Assembly: GCA_003483565.1 (NCBI GenBank)
Contig: DMYZ01000197.1
Span: 1-42,206 of the forward strand
DNA from: Prevotella sp.
GTDB lineage: Bacteria > Bacteroidota > Bacteroidia > Bacteroidales > Bacteroidaceae
Direction of reading: 5' to 3'
DNA length: 42,206 nucleotides
Shown: piece after piece, positions 1 through 9,790 of the stretch
How positions within the stretch are numbered: position 1 is the first letter of the stretch
Layout: the number at the start of each line of letters is the position of its first letter
Program-made: the position numbers and the translations under genes
The notes under the pieces: generated by a model
Told to the model about the DNA's origin: nothing
The model's input: the letters and a program-made list of their open reading frames with translations, nothing else
Databases searched by the model: none

Positions 1-19
1 TCGAGTCTTGCCTCCGCAA
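1..19 (+). tRNA. 3' end of a host tRNA gene (partial)
   Basis: The first bases read as T-loop (TTCGAGT type, first T outside the window), T-stem 3' strand CTTGC, acceptor 3' strand CTCCGCA and discriminator A19. CCA is not encoded (CTA follows), which is common in Bacteroidetes. The anticodon half lies left of the window, so the tRNA species cannot be named. A tmRNA is less likely because the acceptor would not pair with the usual GGGG 5' end. The prophage is integrated into this end and restores it exactly. Confidence 0.7.
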
Positions 20-22
20 CTA
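4..22 (+). repeat. attL core (19-bp direct repeat)
   Basis: AGTCTTGCCTCCGCAACTA occurs here and again at 41639-41657. It covers the 3' end of the tRNA gene, the classic attB site for tyrosine recombinases. The integrase gene lies immediately inside. The phage-derived 8-mer ATATAAAG follows directly at 23-30. Confidence 0.93.
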
Positions 23-26
23 ATAT

Positions 27-66
27 AAAGCGTAAATAATTGATATTCAGTTACTTACGCTTTTTC
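27..66 (+). terminator. Phage-supplied terminator behind the tRNA
   Basis: AAAGCGTAA (27-35) pairs with TTACGCTTT (55-63) and is followed by a short T-run. It stands just inside attL, so it probably replaces the tRNA terminator that integration moved 41 kb away, and shields the integrase from tRNA transcription. Confidence 0.6.
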
Positions 67-134
67 AATTATAGTAAGGTCTAGGACTGGAAACGGAACA
101 TATACATCCTTCCCCATCGAAGAATGTAAAAAAA

Positions 135-1298
135 ATGTGCTCTAATAGTATTAAAAAATCAAAAAAATCAATTATTAACTTCGTGCCGCCTACCAGGCAT
201 GATGGAAAATCAAGTTACATTAGTTTCGAAATGCGTGATCCTGCAACTGATAGATTACGCCGTAAAAAATATATGCTCGACCGATATAAAAAAGGACGAA
301 TAAGAAACTATATGGCTGCACAGATTATTGCAAACATATATAATAAGGTGCAAAATGGTTGGAATCCTTGGATAGATGCTCCATCACGCCGAGGATCTGT
401 AAAAATACTTACTGTAATAGAACGATATCGCCTCTATATCTCTAACATTAATAAAAAAGGAGTATTAAAGGACAAAACAAAAACGGATTATCTTAACCGA
501 TTAAAGCATCTGGAAGAATATATCCATGACAATTGCCATGAAAATATGATGGCTTACCAGGTTAATATTACATTTATCGTGGATTTTCTCGACTACATCC
601 TTTTGGACCGTGACGACTCTGCAAGAACACGAAACAATTACCGTACATGGCTCTCCGCATTTTGTTCCTGGATGATAGAAAAACGATACATAGAACAGAA
701 CCCATGTACAGGTATCAGTAATCTACATGAAGACTCGAAAAAACGTCAGCCTCTCACTCATAATCAGCTGCACGAGTTATCCTCTTACCTTCAGCATGCA
801 AATAAACAGTTTCTACTGGCCGTAATGATGGAATATTATACGCTTATCCGCCCAACAGAATTAACTTATTTACGAATTAAGGATATCAGCATAAACAAAC
901 AATCTATCTATATCAGTCATGAGATATCTAAAAACAGGCACGATTCCGTAGTTGCTCTGAATGATAAGGTATTAAATCTTATGAATGAATTACACATCTT
1001 CGACCGGCCTGGACAATATTATTTGTTTGGACATGGATTACTGCCAAACAAAGAAAGAATTGCCAGCAATATCTTCCGCTATCAATTCGCCAAAATAAGA
1101 GAGCATTTCAATTGGCCGGACTCTCTACAATTCTACAGTCTGAAAGATTCCGGCATCCGTGACCTCGCAAATGCAGAAGGTGTGGTGGCAGCACGTGATC
1201 AAGCCAGGCATGCAGATGTACATACAACTAATATGTATCTACAAGGAAGGGATCGGCTTGTAGATGAAGATACCAAACACTTTAAAGGGGAACTGTAA
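135..1298 (+). CDS. int: Tyrosine-type phage integrase
   Basis: This 387-aa tyrosine recombinase catalyses attP x attB recombination. An N-terminal Arm/SAM-like region with a core-binding domain around residues 90-200 precedes the catalytic domain. Visible catalytic elements are Arg239 in LIRPTE, YSLK at 334-337 in place of the usual HxLR, RH at 358-359, and the nucleophile Tyr368 in TTNMY. The H-to-Y and R-to-K changes resemble a variant I associate with Bacteroidetes phage and conjugative-element integrases, so they do not by themselves imply loss of function. The gene is the only leftward-module gene on the plus strand, starts 113 bp inside attL, and converges on the tail-hub gene. No separate excisionase was recognised. 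No alternative start is obvious upstream; the ATG at 135 follows an A-rich stretch. Confidence 0.93.
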   Translation: MCSNSIKKSKKSIINFVPPTRHDGKSSYISFEMRDPATDRLRRKKYMLDRYKKGRIRNYMAAQIIANIYNKVQNGWNPWIDAPSRRGSVKILTVIERYRLYISNINKKGVLKDKTKTDYLNRLKHLEEYIHDNCHENMMAYQVNITFIVDFLDYILLDRDDSARTRNNYRTWLSAFCSWMIEKRYIEQNPCTGISNLHEDSKKRQPLTHNQLHELSSYLQHANKQFLLAVMMEYYTLIRPTELTYLRIKDISINKQSIYISHEISKNRHDSVVALNDKVLNLMNELHIFDRPGQYYLFGHGLLPNKERIASNIFRYQFAKIREHFNWPDSLQFYSLKDSGIRDLANAEGVVAARDQARHADVHTTNMYLQGRDRLVDEDTKHFKGEL

Positions 1299-1322
1299 TT
1301 TTCAGCAGTCCTTTAAGTGTTT
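1275..1322. terminator. Hairpin between convergent genes
   Basis: AAACACTTTAAAGG (1275-1288) pairs with CCTTTAAGTGTTT (1310-1322) with one bulged base, and an inner ACTG/CAGT pair extends it. It overlaps the last integrase codons and the end of the convergent hub gene. There is no long T-run, so it may be a weak bidirectional terminator. Confidence 0.45.
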
Positions 1323-3189
1323 AATGTAACTCATAGAAATAACCTGTCTTTATCTTATCCACACCCCGGTTATTTACCGTAACTTCTATTTTCTCACAAA
1401 TATATTTTTTTCCTCTGAACAGATACACATTTGACGGATCCGGAATATTATCACTCAAAAACTGAATGGTAATTTGATTATTTTTATCAATGGTATAATT
1501 TGACTCATCCAAACTTCCAATTGATTCCGGTAATGCTTCCAGTGACAGAGATATTCCATCGTCATCATCTTTATTGCCACATATATCATTCATTAATCTG
1601 GAATCTGAAAACACAAATGGCATAAGGATATTATTTTTCGGATCATCTTCTGATACAGCTCTACAATTTTTTGTATAGTTATATAATACAGATGACTGAA
1701 ATGCTACTTGCATCTTTTCATCAGCAGTAGTCTCTTCCTTACTACTGCCATTCATTGCATCCTGTACCGATACATAATTATCATCTGATCCTGTCTGATA
1801 GTCAAACTTTGTATTACGCTCCTGTTTCATGGATGGTACAAAGAGATTGACATTCTTATGCCATAATACATCTGTAAAATGAAAAATCTTTTCGAAGTTG
1901 GCTACATCAATATCATAATCACTGTAGGTGTTTTTTTGATCCTGTATTTCTATTTTAGCTGTGGCCACAGGCACAATCACTATTTCATCAGTATTATCAC
2001 TACTAGAGTCACGAATAAGAGGATTAAAATATCCCACACGGATACATTTCTCATTTTCATCATCAGTATCATCTTCATCATAACCATATATATAATAGTT
2101 ATAAGCCACTTTAAATATAGTTGTCTGCCTGTCCTTTACAGTCATATTCTGCGCAGCAGTATTCATTTCTGATATACTACTATAAGATTTTACAGTATAG
2201 GCTTTTAGAATATCATTGCTGATATATTCTTTCCAACTGCGGTTCTCGGACTCAGGAAAGTTATAAGCTACATTAGATGTCGAGAGTGTTGAAAGTCCAT
2301 CATCCTCATATTCCATGGCAAAATCGTCGAGGCACTTATACTCTTTCACCCCTTTACTAATTAATTCTGACAGAGCAACAATTTCCACAGTCTTCTCTGC
2401 ATCATGAAATACAAAGGTCGCATTAAGAAACTTCCGTACATTCTCAAGAAAATCATAAATAGTCCAATGAGGCAATGCCTTGGCTATCTGAAGTGTTCCA
2501 TAACAATTCATAACAATTAGTTGATTCCAAGGAGCCTGATCAAAATCATTACGAATGACAGTAAAACCTTCAGCTTCCAACACTTTTTTTACAACAAAAA
2601 CCAAATTGGGCTGTATGGCCAGTTCATTTAGCCACAGGGTTCCTAGAGTTGGATTGTAGGATGGTATATTCATCCAGTAACTGCCAGTTTCATCCCAAAT
2701 AGGATTAAATGCATACTGGCCTTTTACTCCGGGAACTACACTCCCGGCAAGATCCATATAATATTTCAGGTTGTTCAGGGCATCAAGGTGCAGATTATTC
2801 ATATCAATCTTACTATCAGGAGCAGATCCTAAATTCAACTTATCTATATAATCAGCTTCAAACTTTGAATCATATTTAATCCGGCTTTTTCCCCCTGCTA
2901 TCTGTAATTTCACTACTGATGGTGTAGCTGAAGTAACATGGCCCTTTCCACTGACAATAAGACGGTTATCAGCAAACAGCTTACAGTCTGAGAAGACAGA
3001 TATTGTTTTAGATACTTCAAATTTGTGCATGAAATGAAATAATCGTTGATTCTCTACAATAGTCATTGGAAATTCTATTTCTAACGTATATTCACTAGAA
3101 TCGTTAACAAATCCATTTTCGTAAGTTACCTTAATATTAGAGGTGGTAGATGGATATCCTACTTTTCCGTCAAGAATACAATTTATCAT
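1321..3189 (-). CDS. Distal tail / baseplate hub-like protein
   Basis: A 622-aa protein encoded directly behind the tape measure gene; its ATG overlaps the tape-measure stop. This position is where tailed phages with long tails carry the distal tail or tail-tip hub protein. The sequence is soluble and beta-rich, opening with a compact MINCILDGKVGYP segment and containing no signal peptide or membrane segment. An acidic low-complexity stretch rich in Asp/Glu lies around residues 370-385. No enzymatic motif is visible. The assignment to the tail tip rests on position and size rather than on a recognised domain. It is the last gene of the leftward tail/lysis transcript and meets the integrase gene tail to tail. 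Confidence 0.55.
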   Translation of the reverse strand: MINCILDGKVGYPSTTSNIKVTYENGFVNDSSEYTLEIEFPMTIVENQRLFHFMHKFEVSKTISVFSDCKLFADNRLIVSGKGHVTSATPSVVKLQIAGGKSRIKYDSKFEADYIDKLNLGSAPDSKIDMNNLHLDALNNLKYYMDLAGSVVPGVKGQYAFNPIWDETGSYWMNIPSYNPTLGTLWLNELAIQPNLVFVVKKVLEAEGFTVIRNDFDQAPWNQLIVMNCYGTLQIAKALPHWTIYDFLENVRKFLNATFVFHDAEKTVEIVALSELISKGVKEYKCLDDFAMEYEDDGLSTLSTSNVAYNFPESENRSWKEYISNDILKAYTVKSYSSISEMNTAAQNMTVKDRQTTIFKVAYNYYIYGYDEDDTDDENEKCIRVGYFNPLIRDSSSDNTDEIVIVPVATAKIEIQDQKNTYSDYDIDVANFEKIFHFTDVLWHKNVNLFVPSMKQERNTKFDYQTGSDDNYVSVQDAMNGSSKEETTADEKMQVAFQSSVLYNYTKNCRAVSEDDPKNNILMPFVFSDSRLMNDICGNKDDDDGISLSLEALPESIGSLDESNYTIDKNNQITIQFLSDNIPDPSNVYLFRGKKYICEKIEVTVNNRGVDKIKTGYFYELH

Positions 3190-6100
3190 ACATTATTCTT
3201 TAATTTGTTATACCTGTCAAGCTGATGGGCTATTCCATTGCGTCCATCGATCGAAGCTACAGCTGTAATTCCATTATCCAGCTGTTTGTTAAGTTTTCCC
3301 AGAGCGTCGCTTACTGCTGTAAGCTGCTCTTGCAACTGACTGTTATCAGTATTGATATTAACCTGCGGAGCAGATACAACAGCAGAGCCTACTCCGAGTG
3401 TACGTTCCACATCCTCTGCGGTAATATGTCCGATCGTATTATTGCGTTGAGCCTGGTCTATGAGCCGGAGTGCCGGAAGTATATTAGTATTGTTAACCGC
3501 CTGATGATTGGCCACGAACTCACCCTGATGGACAACACCGGCTTCCTGGGTATAGTTTGTTCCGGCTGTAAATCCACCATAATAATATCCGGCTTCTTCT
3601 GCTGCATGCTGTTTTTTGATGGTCGCTATATTGATCATACCAGCTGCCGTAGCAATAGCCGCCGATATTGGTGCCAAAGTCAAGTTCGCAGGCCAAGGTG
3701 CATTCTCCATCGTTGACGTATAAGCTGACATCGCTCCCATTACCATTTCTACAGTTGCTTTAGCCAGCTCCATCTTCATCGTTTTTTTATCATATTTTCT
3801 CTTGATGGCAGCTATTTCCTTTTCTTCTTTATCCTGTAATTTTTTCTTTTTCGCAGAATTATTGGATGCAGCGTCAATACGCTTATCATATTTTTTCCGT
3901 GTTATTGCTTCCTGATAATTTGACTCAGCAGAATAATAAGATGATTCAGCTGTCATTATAGTGCTTACCTGATCGTAAGTCCATTTCATTTTTGTAGCAA
4001 TACCCTCACACATGTGTTCAAAGGCTTTAGCTTTTGCTTCCTGAAATTCTTGAAATGCCTTATTATCATCTTTGTACAATTGTTTCAGATTCGCCATAGT
4101 ATCTTGATAGTGCTTAATGTCACCAAACAAATATTGGCCAACAGATGTTCCGGCTTGTGAACCTTCTGATGCAGAGGCTTCATCGGATGCCGTCTGTTCT
4201 GCACTTTGTGCGTTTGCATCCGTCAGTTCTCTTACCGAATGATTTTTATCCTGTTCCGCTTTTGCCTGATCATATTTTAAGATCATCTGTTTTCGCAATT
4301 CTTGATACTCTTGTTCACTGGCTAATTTTGCTGTATGCACCTTATCGAGACGCCTTAAGGTTTCTTTCATTTGAGTTTCAAAATCTTGCCTGCCGTATTC
4401 CTGTCTCCAATCGTCTAAGGTCCGTTCATAATCTTCTTCTTGCTGGATACGGAATTCTTTAGAGTTCCGATCCATTTCATCCTGGTCATTTAACCACTCG
4501 TCGGAATATTTTTTTTCCGTCGCCATCTTGTCGACTAGATAAGATTGCTGAGCTTCAAATAGTCTTTGATTTAAGGCATCATCATCTTTATAAGCTTCAT
4601 CATTCCTATTGTTATAAGCTTCATGAGCCATGGCGACCTCTTTTTGATAGTTAGCCTCTACATTGCGTTGCAGTAATTTGGTATGATCTTCATCTGCCTT
4701 TTTCTGTTCTTCCTGAACCTCTTTCGTTAAACTATTATAGTTCTGTCCGAACTTTTTTAAGATGGCAATACGTTTATTAAGGCCGGCAATTGTCAATTGA
4801 TGCTGTTTCTCAATATACTGCCGATATGTTTCCTCTCGATTTGTCAAGCTCAATATATTTAGAGCCTCTTCTTTATCTGTTTGGTCTTTAGCATTTTTCA
4901 GCTCTTTATTCATTTCTTTCTTTTGTGCAGCTGCCAATTTACGCACTGCTGCTTCATGTTCACGCTCACGTTTCTTCCTTTCTTTCTCTGCTGCCTTTTC
5001 AGCCTTAGGATCTATATATTTACCACTTCCACTGTCTAATTTTGAAGGGGAATATGTTGTATCCGTACTTTCAATTAATTTTTGATATTGTTCCCTGACA
5101 CCTTTGTTCTTTGCCATATAGTTATTAATGTAAGTGACTTCACTATTAACTACTTTCAAATTATCGCCAGCCTCTTTTGACAATTTCACCCAGTTTTCCA
5201 ACTCTTGATGTTTCAAGTAATTATCCTTTGTCGCTACGGTATTACCTATCATCGTAGATCCGAATCCGGTCGTATAGGTACTGGTTGTTGTAGCATTATA
5301 TTTTTCAGGATGGCGATTAATTTCACTTTGGACATGTTTTGCAGAATTATTATGTCTGGAAATCTCCTGCTGCAAATCAAATTGCTTGCCTCTCAATGCC
5401 ACCATTCTATCATACAGAGCCTGTGCCATCGCTGCATCATTCAATCTAGACACGTATTCTGCCAACGCCTTGTTGTTCGCTTTTGTCAGTCCAGCTTCGT
5501 TTGCCAGGTTCCGATGATAACCAGGCACAATCTTTTCCAACGCTATCATTGCCCTCTTCTTTTCCCCATAGCTATATACATTGGAATTAATTATATTAGT
5601 CAAATCTGTCAACTTTGATTTAGCATTTGCAGTATTCTGATTCATCTGCTTTTGAGCTTCCAACATATCTTGATGAGCTGCCTTTGCTGATTTTATAGCT
5701 ACCGTATTTTGCTCTATTGCGTCTTTTTCATTTTTTATTTTTAATATCAAAGCTGTAATGCCTGCTGCTAATGCTGCCACTACCGCAATTACTACTCCAT
5801 AAGGATTTTCCTTTGCAACGGTATTAAGTACAATCATAGCTTCTTTAGCCTTTGCCAACTGACCAGTCAACAAATAATACGCTACTTTTAAGGCCGTAAT
5901 AACAGTTATTCTCGTCCTCTCAAAGGCAGTTTCTACTTTCTCCAGCAAAAACAACGCTTCCTCTTTTACATACCAGGCATAAGTAGCAATTGTATGAGCT
6001 TTGTATATAGCTGTCAATGTCAACAATACAGCAGATAATTTCAATATACCATTAATATGCGGTTTCGTAGCTGTTATAATATTATAAAGAGCTCTTACAG

Positions 6101-8009
6101 TAAGACCAGCACCCGATATTGTATATCGCACAACAGGAAGCAGCTCCTGACCGAGAGCGATCGTTATCTCCTTGAAATTCTTTTTGGCTTTATCCATTTG
6201 AGCCTGTACGGATGAATTTTGTATATTAAATTCATTTAGCACGCTTGTTCCCTTTGCGTAAGACTGATTTGCTATATGCTGTGCAACTTGGACATCTTTT
6301 AACTTTGTTGCTAATGTTGAGAGTACTCCGACACATCGTGTTCCATCAAGTCCCATTTCATCAAACATCTTAGCCAATCCGCTAAAACCGCCTCTATCTT
6401 TCATAGCTGCCAAAAAAGTGAGCAAAGCCTGGTTAGCATCCGTTTTCAACAGGTTGGAGAATTTCTTTACATTCTCTCCTGCAAGTTTAGCAAACTTAGC
6501 CGGATCCTGGTATATTTTGGTAATCAATTGGCTTACTGCGGTTGCAGATGTTTCAACATTCTGCATATTTTGGTCAAGCACGGATCCAAAACCCATAATA
6601 TTTTGTTGGCTCAAATGAGCTTGCAGACCGATACCAGCTAATCTACTTGTGAAGTCTACAATATATCCAGCATTGGCTGAAGATGATTGTGCCAAGTCAT
6701 TGACAGCAGAACCTGTAGCAATCATAGCCCCACGAAGTCCCATGGTTTTATCCTGCCCGAACGCTTGCGCCAATTTACCAATTTGTTCAACGGCACCATC
6801 ACCCAAATCATCACCCAGAGATACAGATATTTTGTCTGCTGCATCAACAAACTCTTCGATAGATTTTGTAGATGTAATGCCCAAACGTCCTGCTGCATCT
6901 GCAAACTGATTCAACTGTTCCCGGCCGGTACGTGTATCCATCTGCTTGAAATCTTCGTTCATACGTTCAATCTCTTGCGCAGACTGTCCGGTATACTTAC
7001 GTACATTGGTCATTTCCTGATCCATTTGTGCATACGCATCAACTGATTTCCGAATGGCCATCGAGAGACCTGTCACAGTTGCTGCCAGTGAAAATATCAA
7101 CGTCTGCATCCTATTGAACCAATTAGCAACCTTATTAATCCAAGATTGTTGGGCTACACCTTCAGCACGAACTTTCTCAAGTTCAGTACGAAGTCTCTGA
7201 GCCTGATCACTCATAGTCTTAAACGCACGGGTACCACGATTCATATTCTGCATCTGCTCTGTAACCATTTTGAGAGAATATTGCAGGTCTTTTACTGATG
7301 ATGTAGATAAATTTTTTAAAGTGCGGTTAATCAATTGTGTATCTGTTGCAACCTGTTTTTCTTCCTGGCCAACATTATGCATCTCTAAATTATACTGCTC
7401 TACAGCACTGTTGACACTTTTTTGATTTTCCCGAATCTCCTGGATTCTCGCATTGATTTCTTTAAGCTGATTATTGGATGTGGCATAGCTTGTGCTATCC
7501 ACATTCATTCCTACCATTGATTTTTCCAGATAATTTTTTGCTCCTGTAAGTTGATTAAGAGATACACTCTTTATCTTGCTCATTACATTAGCAAGGTTTT
7601 CTGTTTCCGGAATAGTAGCACTAATCCCATGTTTGAGTACATCAATACGATCTGTAACCTTATCAATGTACTCCTGCATTCTTTGATATTCTTCAGTAGT
7701 AGTAGCTTCTTTCTGAGCTTTATAAAGTGACCGACGCGCTGACTCCAGTTGTCCCAAGCTCTTTGTTCCTATATTCTGTAATGTTTCTAATGTTTTGGAT
7801 ACATTATTAGTATATGACCTCAACTCGGAATTAGCCTTTTTCAAGTCACTATTTAAGTCTTTGATGAATGATATTTTTTCACCAGATGCAAGTGCCTTTT
7901 CTTTAGCAGCTTTCAAATCATTGACTTTCTGAGTCAACTGCTCCAGTTTGTTTTTCGCTTCAGCATCATTGAGCTTTATGATGGTCGTAAATTCCTGTGA
8001 GTTTGCCAT
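3186..8009 (-). CDS. Tail tape measure protein
   Basis: At 1607 aa this is the longest gene, as expected of the tape measure that sets tail length and is later released for DNA entry. The first ~300 residues and residues ~1020-1300 are charged, heptad-like coiled coil. The centre (about 330-620) is the conserved globular region of TP901-type tape measures, with alternating Gly/Ala-rich helices. Hydrophobic segments follow at about 650-672 (ILKLSAVLLTLTAIY) and 738-760 (VVIAVVAALAAGITALI). A second Ala-rich hydrophobic region is near 1430-1480. The length implies a long tail; no sheath gene was recognised, which favours a siphovirus. It follows the lysis genes and precedes the hub gene. Confidence 0.92.
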   Translation of the reverse strand: MANSQEFTTIIKLNDAEAKNKLEQLTQKVNDLKAAKEKALASGEKISFIKDLNSDLKKANSELRSYTNNVSKTLETLQNIGTKSLGQLESARRSLYKAQKEATTTEEYQRMQEYIDKVTDRIDVLKHGISATIPETENLANVMSKIKSVSLNQLTGAKNYLEKSMVGMNVDSTSYATSNNQLKEINARIQEIRENQKSVNSAVEQYNLEMHNVGQEEKQVATDTQLINRTLKNLSTSSVKDLQYSLKMVTEQMQNMNRGTRAFKTMSDQAQRLRTELEKVRAEGVAQQSWINKVANWFNRMQTLIFSLAATVTGLSMAIRKSVDAYAQMDQEMTNVRKYTGQSAQEIERMNEDFKQMDTRTGREQLNQFADAAGRLGITSTKSIEEFVDAADKISVSLGDDLGDGAVEQIGKLAQAFGQDKTMGLRGAMIATGSAVNDLAQSSSANAGYIVDFTSRLAGIGLQAHLSQQNIMGFGSVLDQNMQNVETSATAVSQLITKIYQDPAKFAKLAGENVKKFSNLLKTDANQALLTFLAAMKDRGGFSGLAKMFDEMGLDGTRCVGVLSTLATKLKDVQVAQHIANQSYAKGTSVLNEFNIQNSSVQAQMDKAKKNFKEITIALGQELLPVVRYTISGAGLTVRALYNIITATKPHINGILKLSAVLLTLTAIYKAHTIATYAWYVKEEALFLLEKVETAFERTRITVITALKVAYYLLTGQLAKAKEAMIVLNTVAKENPYGVVIAVVAALAAGITALILKIKNEKDAIEQNTVAIKSAKAAHQDMLEAQKQMNQNTANAKSKLTDLTNIINSNVYSYGEKKRAMIALEKIVPGYHRNLANEAGLTKANNKALAEYVSRLNDAAMAQALYDRMVALRGKQFDLQQEISRHNNSAKHVQSEINRHPEKYNATTTSTYTTGFGSTMIGNTVATKDNYLKHQELENWVKLSKEAGDNLKVVNSEVTYINNYMAKNKGVREQYQKLIESTDTTYSPSKLDSGSGKYIDPKAEKAAEKERKKREREHEAAVRKLAAAQKKEMNKELKNAKDQTDKEEALNILSLTNREETYRQYIEKQHQLTIAGLNKRIAILKKFGQNYNSLTKEVQEEQKKADEDHTKLLQRNVEANYQKEVAMAHEAYNNRNDEAYKDDDALNQRLFEAQQSYLVDKMATEKKYSDEWLNDQDEMDRNSKEFRIQQEEDYERTLDDWRQEYGRQDFETQMKETLRRLDKVHTAKLASEQEYQELRKQMILKYDQAKAEQDKNHSVRELTDANAQSAEQTASDEASASEGSQAGTSVGQYLFGDIKHYQDTMANLKQLYKDDNKAFQEFQEAKAKAFEHMCEGIATKMKWTYDQVSTIMTAESSYYSAESNYQEAITRKKYDKRIDAASNNSAKKKKLQDKEEKEIAAIKRKYDKKTMKMELAKATVEMVMGAMSAYTSTMENAPWPANLTLAPISAAIATAAGMINIATIKKQHAAEEAGYYYGGFTAGTNYTQEAGVVHQGEFVANHQAVNNTNILPALRLIDQAQRNNTIGHITAEDVERTLGVGSAVVSAPQVNINTDNSQLQEQLTAVSDALGKLNKQLDNGITAVASIDGRNGIAHQLDRYNKLKNNV

Positions 8010-8025
8010 ATTCTTTATAACTTTC

Positions 8026-8625
8026 TTATTTATCTATACGGATATACTGATTATACAACAACCGACTATGTGGATTATAGTTAACGACATGCACCTGATA
8101 TCCTTCTGTACCCCAATGCCAGAACAAGAAATGATGCCGATATAATCTATTGACAACCATCACCACAGAATCAGTCACTGAATAAGTAAAAGAGGAATCA
8201 GATAAGCAAAAACGGCAATTGAACCAATGATCTTTATAAGTATAAATATCCGGATGACTTATAGAAGTAAGGGTGACGCTATCGCTTATTCTACTGCCCA
8301 TATCAGCTTGTACGTCAACGGCTTTGGGGTTAACTCCCAGTTGTTTCAACAACTGGGAATCAGACAATTTTTTTTTGTATGTAGAAGGCTTAACAGTGGC
8401 AGCACTACTGGATGCATCAATAGATGAATCACCTAACACATTATATGATATGGTGTTTCCAGGAATAGCAGCATGTGCCTTGTCTACATTTAACTGTTCT
8501 ATCTGGCTATTCTTATCGTTTAATTTCCTATGAAGAATCTGCACATAGATAACTACTGCTGCAACAAACAGACATATCACAATATTCTTGCTGTGTTTTA
8601 TTGCAAACAAAATTATATTTCTCAT
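8026..8625 (-). CDS. Membrane-anchored coiled-coil protein, possible spanin
   Basis: This 199-aa protein has an N-terminal membrane segment (about 14-30, NIVICLFVAAVVIYVQIL) followed by a short coiled coil (KLNDKNSQIEQLNVDK), then a polar periplasm-like domain. This topology fits an inner-membrane spanin or another lysis accessory protein. It lies directly after the endolysin gene, with a 6-bp gap, and 16 bp before the tape measure gene. Small proteins of this architecture are common beside lysis genes in Bacteroidetes phages. There is no lipoprotein partner visible, so a two-component spanin is not established. It may alternatively be a structural protein tethered to the membrane. Confidence 0.45.
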   Translation of the reverse strand: MRNIILFAIKHSKNIVICLFVAAVVIYVQILHRKLNDKNSQIEQLNVDKAHAAIPGNTISYNVLGDSSIDASSSAATVKPSTYKKKLSDSQLLKQLGVNPKAVDVQADMGSRISDSVTLTSISHPDIYTYKDHWFNCRFCLSDSSFTYSVTDSVVMVVNRLYRHHFLFWHWGTEGYQVHVVNYNPHSRLLYNQYIRIDK

Positions 8626-8631
8626 AATTAT

Positions 8632-9159
8632 TTATTTTACTATATTTTGTACCATGTTGATAAGGCTCCAAAGAGTCTTGTAATAATTAGGATCAGTAGC
8701 ATATCTGGCTCCCTTGTAATCAGATATTCGCTTGGCAAATTCTTTTGCATAGAGGCGATATGGCCATGCATCTGCATATAATGGTTTTTTGAACAATTCA
8801 TTATGATCCATCAATCCATCTTCGAGAGTATTATAATCTCGAAAATAACGCTGGACCTTGTAATTGTAGCACCCATTATTCATCTTTACTATATTCAGTA
8901 CACGTTCAGGTGGTACGAATGTATGTTTCCCAGACTGGAATACCTCATGAGTAGTAACAAGAACCTTCTTACCCTTCCAATTTGATCCTACCGTCATACC
9001 GAATAGATTATTACCAATTGTAGAATTACCCCAACCTGATTCCAACATAGCTTGTGCTGTCGTGAAAACAGGACTGACACTGTTAGCTTTATCTTTATGA
9101 TATAAGGCGAGAGCTGCTGCATAAACCTTGCAACAAAAAATTTTCTGTTGATCTTTCAT
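8632..9159 (-). CDS. Endolysin, glucosaminidase family
   Basis: This 175-aa protein matches the FlgJ-like N-acetylglucosaminidase fold that cleaves the glycan strands of peptidoglycan. The signature TTAQAMLESGWGNSTIGNNL (33-52) holds the likely catalytic Glu40, and NLFGMTVG follows. The aromatic C-terminal half (RYFRDYNTLEDGLMDHNELF region) is typical of the family. There is no signal peptide, so export would need the adjacent holin. It sits 14 bp after the holin gene and 6 bp before the spanin-like gene, forming a lysis cassette. Confidence 0.88.
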   Translation of the reverse strand: MKDQQKIFCCKVYAAALALYHKDKANSVSPVFTTAQAMLESGWGNSTIGNNLFGMTVGSNWKGKKVLVTTHEVFQSGKHTFVPPERVLNIVKMNNGCYNYKVQRYFRDYNTLEDGLMDHNELFKKPLYADAWPYRLYAKEFAKRISDYKGARYATDPNYYKTLWSLINMVQNIVK

Positions 9160-9173
9160 TTTATCAATATTTT

Positions 9174-9674
9174 TTAACGTGCATCACCTTCAATTTTTCC
9201 TTTAGATCTTTGGTCATCATGTTCTGTAAAATTTATAAATGTTGCTAAAAATGGTATTTTTTCGATAAACTTGAACCTTAGTACATAATAGAAAAAAGCT
9301 ACTACTAACCAGGGAGCAGTACCGAAAATAAATATTTTTTTTAGGTTTTTGAAAATGTTTAGTGAGTAACAATATATCATGACATATGTACACCAACTTA
9401 CAAGTGTCGCAGCTGTATCCTCATGATGCTTCAGTCGCCCAATGATAAATACACCTACACAAATAATAACCATACATGCACCTTCCAGGATGCACCGGAA
9501 AAACTTTTTCCAATCAAATTCTTCATGATTTGCAATCATTCCTGACAAATAGCCAAAAAAGAAATTAAGTCCGAGAATGAAAAAAAGTGCTACTACTTCA
9601 TTTTCTACCGGCCTGATATAGGCAAGGAAATAAAGTAGAACTACCGAAATAATACTTTTAATTTTATCCCACAT
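9174..9674 (-). CDS. Phage holin-like membrane protein
   Basis: A 166-aa protein with four predicted membrane segments: about 8-19, 27-46, 61-80 and 92-108, and a possible fifth near 119-131. The C-terminus is charged (HDDQRSKGKIEGDAR). Topology and the position in front of the endolysin gene support a holin of the type widespread in Bacteroidetes phages. It would permeabilise the inner membrane and let the endolysin out. It is the first gene of a leftward transcript with its own promoter at 9699-9727. Confidence 0.75.
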   Translation of the reverse strand: MWDKIKSIISVVLLYFLAYIRPVENEVVALFFILGLNFFFGYLSGMIANHEEFDWKKFFRCILEGACMVIICVGVFIIGRLKHHEDTAATLVSWCTYVMIYCYSLNIFKNLKKIFIFGTAPWLVVAFFYYVLRFKFIEKIPFLATFINFTEHDDQRSKGKIEGDAR

Positions 9675-9698
9675 AATCTTTACGTTTTAATTATACCG

Positions 9699-9727
9699 CA
9701 AAGATATAAAGGATTCAAGGTTACAAA
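9699..9727 (-). promoter_or_regulatory. Promoter of the lysis / tape-measure operon
   Basis: TATCTTTG (9699-9706, minus strand) matches the Bacteroides -7 box TAnnTTTG; a TTTG lies 17 bp upstream, slightly short of the usual 19. It stands between a terminator and the holin start, so lysis and tail-shaft genes can be driven separately from the fibre/DGR genes. Confidence 0.6.
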
Positions 9728-9735
9728 AATACGTC

Positions 9736-9769
9736 AAAAAAGGGATAGAGTAAATGCACCATCCCTTTT
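9736..9769 (-). terminator. Rho-independent terminator behind the DGR genes
   Basis: On the minus strand AAAAGGGAT (from 9769-9761) pairs with ATCCCTTTT and runs on into a T-tract. It ends the RT transcript just before the lysis promoter. Confidence 0.75.
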
Positions 9770-9790
9770 ATAATAAAAAAAATCAGCAAA

